A DNA stretch of 64,000 bases from Antedon mediterranea (taxonomy: Eukaryota; Echinodermata; Crinoidea; Comatulida; Antedonidae), in the NCBI RefSeq assembly GCF_964355755.1, contig NC_092678.1:271922-335921 (forward strand), written 5' to 3'. The notes beneath the pieces were generated by a model. The model ran no database searches. It was not told where the DNA came from and saw only the letters and a list, made by a program, of their open reading frames with translations. Positions 10,301-22,300 of the stretch are shown here, one piece after another (position 1 is the stretch's first letter; every line of letters begins with the position of its first letter). A program made the position numbers and the translations under genes.

Positions 10301-13300
10301 TGCAAAAGCACTTTTTACAACAATTGTAAGTCCTACATAGGTCACACATATTTCAAAATCTTGGATACGTCACTAGTAAGCGCTCTGATCTTTATGAAAT
10401 AGCGCTATATAAATGTCGCATAGATAGATAGAATGTTTTCATAAGAGTATTTATAAACAGAAATAAAGCAATGGATACAGGGTAGACAGATATACAAAAT
10501 AGCATGTGCACTAATACGAGATATAATTATACAGTAGTTGTAACGGCTATGAGAACTCACTGGCAAGCTTATGGGGCAGAGCAGTGCCCAGAGCAACAAT
10601 AAGCATTACCATATGTCGAAAAGGGCTAAAAATGTCTGAGGCCTCCAGCGTTGGAGGGCCACTTAGAGTTCCTAAACCAGGGGCCTCAAGCCTCTGCGTT
10701 ACACCACTGGATAGATGCTTACTTAGTTGCAAGTTTAAGTCCACACTCATCACTGCAATACTTGCTGTTGGTTCTTGCAACCTTTGTACAGCCAGGTCCA
10801 TTACATTGTTTGGGGATATTTTTTTGTCTTTTTAGTCTTTCATCTCGGTCATCTTTTTGACTGAGTTTTCTCTTCTTTTCCTTCGTCTGGTTAAAAATAA
10901 ATAAACTCAATTAGAACTAGCATCATTACAAGAATGAAAATCACAATTTAAAAGACATGTTAGACTAACAGTTGTGTGTCCATTGGTATGTATATCATAT
11001 TTCAATTACATATTTTGATAATACTTAAATAAACTAAAATATAAACAGTAAAACATACATGTACTTGATATCTTTATAGTTTCAGAGTTCTTCTAAATAC
11101 AGTAAAATAGATCAGTATTCTACAAACAGGCATTTTATAATTAGTAAATATTCTATGCATTTACAAACCTTTTTGTCTTTGCCTTTCACATGCTTAGATT
11201 TCTTGTGTTTCTTAGATAAGCGCTTATCTTTTGCTGGTCTCATCACATAATCAAAGTGGTCTAATAAACTGGGGTCAACATCCTAAAGGTCAAAATGAAA
11301 ATAATAATTTATATGAAAAATAAGTAAATTAATTATTATGAAGAATTATTTTGAAATCTTTTTACAATTATATGTGATCACACACTACCTGAATTTTTAG
11401 ACAAGTCTGTTACGGTTGGCCATTATTTGACCTCTCCACAGTTCATGTGTAGAAGGCAGTAGCAACATTATTGTTTGGTTCCCACTAGGATGCAAAGCAA
11501 GGACGTCAGCACTATGCAACCGAATTGACCAATGACAAGCAACAGTTCAGATAAGTTACTTACATTGTGCTTACGTCCTTGCGTTGCGTCCTAGTGGGAA
11601 CCAAGGTTTAATCTTTATACTAGTTTGAACACTAGCCTAATGTACCTTATGAACTGACCAACTTGCACAAGTAAAACATCACCAATAAATTAACATTAGT
11701 AAAAACACTGTATAGTTTGTAAGAGTAGATTTATTGCACAAACTTAAATACAAGAGATGGTATTAAGAACACTAAATATAAATCAACAACAAATTCTAAC
11801 AAAGAATGAAAAACCAAAACTATAAATTAAGTCTATGTTTGTTTATTTAAATATTTACAAGTATAAAGAACAATTGATTTTGTACAAGTTTACAGCTATT
11901 TTTTTGGGCAAATACAAGATATTTCAATTGAATCATTTTAAAAGCTTGGTTCCCATTCGACACAATTCAGTGACATAGGCACAACGCAGTGATTTGACCA
12001 ATCACGTTGGATGATCTATCGCATCTTGATTGGTCAAATGACCTATTGTTGTGGGAACCAAGTGAAATTGATCTTGTCACTGAAAATGAAAAAAGGATTA
12101 AAACAACTACGACCTTTGACATCATCCATCAAAATATGTCATAAGTGAATTAAAAAAAAACACTGAAAATATATTTTAATTATACAGTATTATCATATTA
12201 TGTATAAGATGGATTTTATAATGTACAAAAATACCATTTTAAGTTGATTGTTAAAATAAATTTGAGATTTATTTACAGAGTTTTCAAATATTGTTAATAT
12301 ATATTCTATCGTAATTGTGTAGTTTTTGTGGACCTTTCTGATTGTTGTGAGCATATCACATAATATACCCAATATTCACAACCAATCTAAAATACTGTAT
12401 GCAACATGCCTTCTTCATTTATACAACAATATACACATTAAAAACAATTAGAAACAATATAGATTAAGATTTTTGGATATCCTCTCATTTCAAATTGAAT
12501 CGAAAAAAATTATAAGCTATATATAAGATATATATTATGCTTGTAGAACATGAATCTTAATAACAAATACAAAAACACAGGCTGCACTTGTTCATCTGTT
12601 GGCAAACTCTGAAGACTGCGTAGAAAATGCATTTTCAAATAATATACAAAAACACAGGCTTTAAACTGCTGTCTGCCATAACTTTACAACAATGCCCTTT
12701 CAGTTTAAATGATTAAAAAATGGAAGAAAAAAACTTATTTAATATGAAATACTGATAAACCTGATTAAATAATGTAGTATACAAATATTGACTGGAAACA
12801 GAGTACTGTATCGTACATGAATTTGTGCATTAAAACACGCACCCAGTTAGAAATTTAATCACTTATTACTATATTTTATCAATAAGCTACAAAAACTGAA
12901 AATTATTTTATTTGTTTAAATTTTAAAAATGGTCCAATGAAATATAAATAACAATCTGCCAAAGACATCCAAAACATTAATCATATTTACGACATACTGT
13001 ATACAATATTTGTTGACAAAAAAGTGTAACAAAACCCATAAAAATAAATATCTTTGGCACAAATGTTATATAAAATCAATAAGGTTTAAACCTCTGTTTA
13101 CACTATTGAACTTGTCTGAGAGTGTGATGTGCCCAAATATGGTAGTGATATGATGTCATATGTCCATATGGGCACATCACATAAAGTTTAATAGTGTAGA
13201 CTGAGCTTAAGTTGTGAAAATAACCTTTTTTAATTGTTTTTAGTGTACCAACATCATGGTAGCACAGTATTAACTATTTACTAGTGTACCAACATCATGG

Positions 13301-16300
13301 TAGCACAGTATTAACTATTTACTAGTGTACCAACATCATGGTAGCACAGTATTAACTATTTACTAGTGTACCAACATCATGGTAGCACAGTATTAACTTT
13401 TTACTAGTGTACCAACATCATGGTAGCACAGTATTAACTATTTACTAGTGTACCAACATCATGGTAGCACAGTATTAACTTTTTACTATTGTACCAACAT
13501 CATGGTAGCACAGTATTAACTATTTACAAGTCTTTTCTAATACAAACCAATAAACATTTTATATACAGATAATTTACAAAATGCTGTTCAAAGATTGAAA
13601 TAATGCATAAAACTATGTCAGACAGGATCCTTGTCAAAACAGACTGGCTTCTGTCAAACTTTATTACAGACTGGCTTCTGTCAAAACTCTATTAAAGACT
13701 GGCTTCTGTCAAACTTTATTACAGACTGGCTTCTGTCAAAACTTTATTAAAGACTGGTTTCTGTCAAACTTTATTACAGACTGGCTTCTGTCAAAACTTT
13801 ATTAAAGACTGGTTTCTGTCAAAATCTATTAGACTGGCTTCTGTCAAACCATTATTACAGACTAGCTACTGTCAAAACTCTATTACAGACTAGCTTCTGT
13901 CAAACTCAATTACAGACAGGATTCTGTCAAACTATTAATACAGACTGGCTTCTTTACAATTTTTCTGCAAATATTAAGCAGATTCTTTAACTCATATAAC
14001 AAAAAGAATAATCATTGGTTTAATATGTTAAAAATGTCTTGTACAATGTATAGAATAACCTTTATCCAATCGTACTGATTGCTTAGCAGGATCATGAAAA
14101 TGAATCCAGGTTGAATGACATAAGCCAGTCTTAATTAAACAATGTATAGAATAACCTTTATCCAATAGTAATGATTGCTTAGCAGGATCATGAAAATGAA
14201 TCCAGGTTGAATGACATAAGCCAGTCTTAATTAAACAATGTATAGAATAACCTTTATCCAATAGTAATGATTGCTTAGCAGGATCATGAAAATGAATCCA
14301 GGTTGAATGACATAAGCCAGTCTTAATTAAACAATGTATAGAATAACCTTTATCCAATAGTAATGATTGCTTAGCAGGATCATGAAAATGAATCCAGGTT
14401 GAATGACATAAGCCAGTCTTAATTAAACAATGTATAGAATAACCTTTATCCAATAGTAATTATTGCTTAGCAGGATCATGAAAATGAATCCAGGTTGAAT
14501 GACATAAGCCAGTCTTAATTAAACAATGTATAGAATAACCTTTATCCAATAGTAATGATTGCTTAGCAGGATCATGAAAATGAATCCAGGTTGAATGACA
14601 TAAGCCAGTCTTAATTAAACAATGTATAGAATAACCTTTATCCAATCGTAATGATTGCTTAGCAGGATCATGAAAATGAATCCAGGTTGAATGACATAAG
14701 CCAGTCTTAATTAAACAATGTATAGAATAACCTTTATCCAATAGTAATGATTGCTTAGCAGGATCATGAAAATGAATCCAGGTTGAATGACATAAGCCAG
14801 TCTTAATTAAACAATGTATAGAATAACCTTTATACAATCGTAATGATTGCTTAGCAGGATCATGAGAATGAATCCAGGTTGAATGACATAAGCCAGTCTT
14901 AATTAAACAATGTATAGAATAACCTTTATCCAATAGTAATGATTGCTTAGCAGGATCATGAAAATGAATCCAGGTTGAATGACATAAGCCAGTCTTAATT
15001 AAACAATGTATAGAATAACCTTTATCCAATCGTAATGATTGCTTAGCAGGATCATGAGAATGAATCCAGGTTGAATGACATAAGCCAGTCTTAATTAAAC
15101 AATGTATAGAATAACCTTTATCCAATCGTAATGATTGCTTAGCAGGATCATGAAAATGAATCCAGGTTGAATGACATAAGCCAGTCTTAATTAAACAATG
15201 TATAGAATAACCTTTATCCAATCGTAATGATTGCTTAGCAGGATCATGAAAATGAATCCAGGTTGAATGACATAAGCCAGTCTTACTTTAACATTGATTA
15301 CACTACTAATGACATAAGCCAGTCTTACTTTAACATTGATTACACTACTAATGACATAAGCCAGTCTTAATTAAACAATGTATAGAATAACCTTTATCCA
15401 ATCGTAATGATTGCTTAGCAGGATCATGAAAATGAATCCAGGTTGAATGACATAAGCCAGTCTTACTTTAACATTGATTACACTACTAATGACATAAGCC
15501 AGTCTTAATTAAACAATGTATAGAATCTGTCAACAGATATTCTACATCATTATTATTAGTAGTACTTTTGTTCTGTGACTGAATACAAATAATCAGGATT
15601 CATATCAATGATTATTATTACAAATTTGGAGAAGATTGTGTAGATCTGCACGTATAGTTATGTGTCATAGTTAGTTGATGTACCATAGGCCAGGCTGCAG
15701 TAGTGATATATTATAGTTCAGGCTGGTGTGGTGATGTACTATCGTCTAGGCTGGCGCATACCATAGTTCAGGCTGGTGTAGTGATGTACCATAGGCCAGG
15801 CTGGTGTAGTGATGTACCATAGTTCAGGCTGGTGTAGCGATGTAGCATAGTTCAGGCTGGTGTAGTGATGTACCATAGGCCAGGCTGGTGTAGTGATGTA
15901 CCATAGTTCAGGCTGGTGTAGTGATGTACCATAGTTCAGGCTGGTGTAGTGATGTACCATAGTTCAGGCTGGTGTAGTGATGTACCATAGGCCAGGCTGG
16001 TGTAGTGATGTACCATAGTTCAGGCTGTTGTAGTGATGTACCATAGTTCAGGCTGGTGTAGTGATGTACCATAGGTCAGGCTGGTGTAGTGATGTACTAT
16101 AGTTCAGCCTGGAGTAGTGACGTACCATAGATCAGGCTTGAGTGATGATGCACCATGAGTCAGGGATATGCTTTCTGAGATAACAATGTTCACAAATTGT
16201 AACTTTGCTGGAGACCAATATCACTGCTATTAGAACAAACTGGTCCCACTAATTCTTACTAACTTCCAAATGTTCTTTAGTACTCAACCAACTTTTGACA

Positions 16301-19300
16301 ACAGATCAGAAGGTCACCAGGTCACCAGATCCTGAGAAAGCTCTCCTCTATCCACTGTAGCACCAGTGCACCAGATCCTGAGAAAGCTCTCCTCTATCCA
16401 CTGTAGCACCAGTGCACCAGATCCTGAGAAAGCTCTCCTCTATCCACTGTAGCACCAGTGCACCAGATCCTGAGAAAGCTCTCCATTGTCCAACGTAGCG
16501 TGTAGCATTTTCCACATTAATGACGCTGTTCAAGACAATCTACTCATGCAGATGTATTCTTCTTAATGCCAGACAAGCACAGATTTCAGAATTCTTACTA
16601 GCATACTCTGCAACAACCAGGTCCAAATAACCATCACTTCTCTCTTCTCTCCAAGTAGTACTCACTCAGATATTTCAGGAATCAACGTCTCAAAGCCTTG
16701 GTGTGTCTTACTGTAGTTGAGGAAGGAACTGGTAGTTGTTGTGTCATGATAGATCCACCCAGTTAGGCAGTTTACGGCAGTAATCCATGTGGTCCATCAG
16801 CCACCAGAATCTTGTCTGTAGAGGACAAAAGCGCACAGGTGAACAGGCGTAGATCTTCATGCTGGGGAACTGGACAAATATACTTAGGGGAAGGCATAGT
16901 TTAACACTTACAGTATATTCAAACCTGATTAATACATTGTCTAAGAATTGCGTGATAAATGTTTCCACAACACAAATATTACATATTACATTTGGCCTTA
17001 ATTAATTTACATTTTTTAACATACAACGCTACAGTGTGCAAGTCTGCACTTTAAACTAATAACATTCACACATTAAACATTACATGAAATACACAAACCT
17101 TTTAAATGGAAATATGTGATAATATTAAAAAAGTATTGTGAAAAGAAATTGGTTCTTACCCTTGGTATCATGTACGTGTGATCTCTGTGAGCATCCCCTT
17201 GTTCTGACGATGTCTCACTGTGTTTACGTTTACGCGATGGTGGCCCTATATACACCATTTCATCCTCTTCTCCTGAATTTGGGTAGTACATGCTCCGCCG
17301 TGATAGCTAAAATAAATAAAACAATACAAAATAAATGCTTGGTTTCCACTAGAGACACAGCGCAGGAGTGTAACTGCAGCGCAGGGACGCAAGGACAGCG
17401 CAGGGATGTAAGCACAGCAGCGCAGGGACATAAGCACAGCAGCGCAGGGACGTAAGCACATCAGCGCAGGGACGTAAGCACAGCAGCGCAGGGACATAAG
17501 CACAGCAGCGCAGGGACGTAAGCACATCAGCGCAGGGACATAAGCACAGCAGCGCAGGGACATAAGCACAGCGCAGGGACGTAAGCACAGCAGGGCAGGG
17601 ACATAAGCACAGCAGCGCAGGGATGTAAGCACAGCAGCGCAGGGATGTAAGCACAGCAGCGCAGGGACGTAAGCACAGCAGCGCAGGGACGCAAGCACAG
17701 CAGCGCAGGGATGTAAGCACAGCGTAGGGATGTAAGCACAGCGTAAGAAAGTAACCGCAACACAAACAATGGACTATGCAAATTGTTGGTAAACTTGCTT
17801 ATGTTGGGTTTACGTCTTTATGTTGCCTCTCTAGTGGGAACTAAGCTTAAGCAAGTTATTAATGAAAGTTAAGTAAGAGGAGAGAAATTGCTTAATTGAG
17901 TAGAGAACTTACCAAAGACAATCGAATACATTGCTTTAACCTGCACTTCTGCCTAATCCTGTTTGGTCCGCCAAATTTCTTCATATCCTGAAAAAACATC
18001 CCATAATAACGATTAAAAAATATGAAATTAGCAAGAAATATTTTAGAGTATAATACTCAATTAAAAGGGTAGCCATCATGTGATAGGGTATTGCTAAACT
18101 GTGCAAACACAATGGACATTCTAACACCTTGAGACATCAAATCATCTGTAGGGTTAATTTTAGCGCATTTTATTATACTGAAACAATCTACTTACCATGC
18201 AGTAGTCACATTCCCCGCAATCGTCTTGACGATAGCAAGCATCACAGTCTCCGCATCTCCGATTTGATCGCTGAAAAAAAGATAAAACAAATTTTAAGTT
18301 TATGTCCTAAAGCCACACAGTAAAGTAGCAGAGTTTATTAGCTAAGTAGAGTGTGTGACTGTATTAAGAAGTATGCGTTTTGACTGCATAAAAAAAATAG
18401 ACAGTAGTAAATGTTTTATCTATTTGTATCATGTCTGTTTCTATGTGTGTGTGCCCAAATATGGTAGTGATATGTCATCATGTCTGTTTGTTTGTACTTA
18501 ATATATACTGTACTGACTTACGTATCAAGTTCTGTGTGTGTGTGCCCAAATATGGTAGTGATATGATGTCATCATGTCCATATATGGGCACATCACATTT
18601 TGTTGTCACATAGAGTTTGATAGTGTAGACAGAGCTTAAGGCTAGCTACAATAATAAATGGATAATGCTTAAGAGATGATTGTATACAGGAGGACCAAAC
18701 ATGAGAACATTACAAAGAAATTAGCAGACTAATACCCCAGGGTGGGCTTATACATGGATCAGTACGTTAATCATAAATGAATAAAAAAAAGGTTGTAATT
18801 ACAGGTAGTGAGCTTACCACAAGTGGTAACTTAACATTATTTGCGTATTCATCACTAGAACCTTCTGTACCAGATTTCTTCTCTTCGTACGCTTTTAAAA
18901 GTTTATCACAAAAACTAGTATCCACTTTATCATCTGCAGGTTTCATTTTCTTTGATGTTTTCTTCTTTCTATCTTTGTCTTTTGAGTGTTTCTTTTTCTT
19001 TTTGTCCTTGTGTTTTTTCTTGTGTTTATCTTTCACCTTGTTTCTATCTCGGTCTCTCGTTCTTGATTTTTTCTTCGCTTTCATTTTTTTTTCAATTTTG
19101 CGGTATATTACATTATTGAAAGGATCTTTTGCTATTTAAAAAACAAACCAGAAAATATGAATAAATATTACATGAATAAAAATTCTTTCTACATCCCATT
19201 AAAAAAAATTTGTACCAAACTAGGTTAATATCAAGTGTAAACCTAATGTTAACAGAATTGTTAATTTAATTAAGTAAATATGTTGTTACATAGTACTGTA

Positions 19301-22300
19301 CTTAGTACTGTACTTAGTACTGTACTTAGTACTGTACTTAGTACTGTAGTACTTGAGAAGGAACTTCTCCCATTCCCTTTACATTTCCTTAATTTCCCCT
19401 TCCTTCTTCACTTCTAAATTAGATCAACAATAAGATAACTCTATACAGCATTGTGTACTTACTGCGACATGGCGGACAGGCATATTTTCTGATATTCTTT
19501 GACGATGATTCTTTTAAATTAACGCAATCACCATGGTACCACTCATTACAGTAGTCACAGCATCTGAAAATGAATTAACAAACTTTTACAAACATTTATT
19601 AAAATGGTTTAAAATCAAGATATATTTTAGAGCATTGAAATTAAAAGGATAGCCATACATTCTTTATTGGTAATGGAAATACTACAGTAATTCTCTGTAA
19701 ATACATCAATCGAATAACACCTTTTATGATGAAGAATGTGTGCCATGAAATCATGTTAAGGGGTAATTTTCCCTGCATTATTCAGGATTAAATCAATAAA
19801 TATAGGCGTCACCATTTTTAGTGAACACTTTTGAGTAACTTAAAAAGCAGTAAATTACACAAAAAGTATGTTACTGTACTGTACACACAAAACCAAATCA
19901 TAATGATGAACACAGACACATAATGTGTTTTTTTATAATGGATGAATTTACGCAAAATCAAATGCAATTATCAATGGCCTGACTGTGACCTCTAAGGAAG
20001 TTTCTAGAGTACAGAATGTCAAAACCAATTGTACGTGCTTAGATAGGATACTCTAATTGACAGATTATGTTCATTACCGTGTAAAGTTTATCAACAAAGA
20101 AACAGAAATACTTGGACGTTATCATGATTTAAACAAAATTACTTTAAATATCAGAAACACTAGCTCGATAATTATGTATTAAGTCAGGGGGAAAAGTGGC
20201 AAAAGGCTTCCTAATTTAAAATAGTTTTATGTGGTTATCATCAGAGGCAGTAGTCTAAAGTATAACTGTATTATCTGTCACAAGTAAATAGACATCTGCC
20301 ACGGAATAAAGTAGCTTTCCAAAATAAAATATACAGTAGTTGCTACAAAACGACATAGAACAGTAAACACATGCTTGATAATCCTGTATTCTGTGTCAAG
20401 AGTAAATATAGGCTTCTGACACGGAATACAAAAATAAAAAATACATAATTTGCTACACGTTTGTAATACAAGTTAGACACATCATGATTGTTTACGAGAT
20501 GATTTTTGCAAGACGTGTCCAGATCGCTTGAGGTAGATTGATTTCTTTCCCAGTCAGTGAATCACTGGAAACGTTTTGAATGTAAAATTAACATAACTGT
20601 CTGAGACAATGCAAATGGTTAATGCAGGAAGCCAGAATGAAATCTGTTGGGATTTGTGTGTGTGTGGCTGGCATGTTACTACAGTAGCATGATTATTGTC
20701 ATGCTTGAATGAATCCTGCTTAAATTCTAAGAATTTAAATTGAAAACAAAGAAACTGATTGCTACTTCTTATAAAATTATAGTTATACCATGATGCAAAA
20801 AAAGTTGAAAGAAAAATAATGCATTTCTATGTGAATTAAATGATAAGATTATTTATCTAAATTCAATTTACATCAAGGGCCGTTGCCAGCTTGAGGCAGA
20901 CGAGGCATTCACCTCATCTGAAATTGTTAATTTTCTCACAACCCACCCCAATTCACCAGTAGAGATAATCGTGTTGTATATTAATAATTATATTTTAAGC
21001 ATCTTTATCTTGTCTGTTTTTAACGTTTACGGCATTGTAAATGCAATAATTCATTAATAACTTTCTATTTAAAGACTTAATTTTGTATTGTTTTGATACT
21101 CACATCATAAATCGTGAGGCATCAGTACTCTGACAAACACAATACAGCTCTGGTGTACTTCTGCTGTTATCTTTGACTGCTGGACCCTTGTCTTTTGCCC
21201 CCTTTTCCATAAATGTCATCAAGCCAGTTACCTTTGCAGCTCTTTCAGGCAACTTGTTGAAGGCCTTAGCAACTTCCTCCTGCTGCTGAAAATAAAATAC
21301 AACAACATATTATTTTCGCGTCTGTACGTCTGCTAAAGTACAGCGCTTAATTTGATGCACCTTTTTGCTTGATGTCATTGATTATCTTTCATAATCAATT
21401 CAATCTGCCGCTAAGTAAAGCTCAACACTATCAAACTTTATGTGTCAAAAAAATGTGATGTGCCCATATATGGACATGATGATGTCATATCACTACCATA
21501 TGTAAGCATAGTTCTACCATATTTGGGCACATCAAACTTTTTTGACAAATAAAGTTTGATAGTGTAGACAAGGCTTTATGTATATATTATCAATTTGATT
21601 CAAATAACATATAATCTTGCATTGTAAAAAGTAATATCATCTGTGTATTTTTTGTTCATCACCACTTTTGCTTTGCAAGAACTAATCATCTCGGATTTCT
21701 CTATGTCTAGATACAGTATGTGTTTAATAAAAATACCAATCTTAACGAACATTCTGAGAAACATAAATGTTTTCACCTCAACTTTATGAATGAAATTATA
21801 CGCAAAAGAATTTTGCTTTGATTTTGAATACTGTACTTAAATAAATGAAAAAAAGTTTGTTGTTTGAGATGCAGTTAAGAAATATGCAAATACAATGATA
21901 GTGTTAGAGTGCACGTAATCAACGCTGTAAAGAATCTGAAGTCTTCCTTCCCTACTGCAGTTAATTCACTAGGATACAATCTATAGATTTTCTTACACGT
22001 ACTAGGACACAATTGATTAAAGCAGGAACTTGATTGTTTTTGCATTTCCTTTTGATTTCTGTCTTATAATTTCAGAGACTTAGTTAGTTCAAGTCTGAAT
22101 TAAGTCTGAAGTATAAAAGATTAGGAAAAGCTCCAGAGTGGAATATAAATAATACACTTTTAATTGTTTTTGTCTATTGCATTGTTAAACAATTAAAAAG
22201 TACTATAATTTGGTCTAATATTTTTTAACAGATCTGTGTCATGTCACATTATTATTATTGAATGAATTACTGTACAGTAGCTTGCATGTCTACACAACTA

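Noticed and set aside
10405-10910. Several overlapping ORFs around 10.4-10.9 kb
   Set aside because: Only the exon 10723-10886 frame matches CXXC1; the others are shadows or read into introns.
14028-15221. Long minus-strand ORFs of 31-residue repeats
   Set aside because: They come from a 93 bp intronic minisatellite whose period is a multiple of three; no family match, splice sites or start context.
16783-16836. Possible extra CXXC1 exon with acceptor CTACAG and donor GTAAAC, conserved in the copy at 3245-3300
   Set aside because: Length and phase do not fit between exons 17160-17306 and 11169-11282, and reading frames lack CFP1 similarity; conservation is explained by the duplication.
17246-17781. 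Cysteine/alanine-rich repeat ORFs (ALLCLRPCAAVL)
   Set aside because: Three overlapping minus-strand frames of a 22 bp array; chance open frames.
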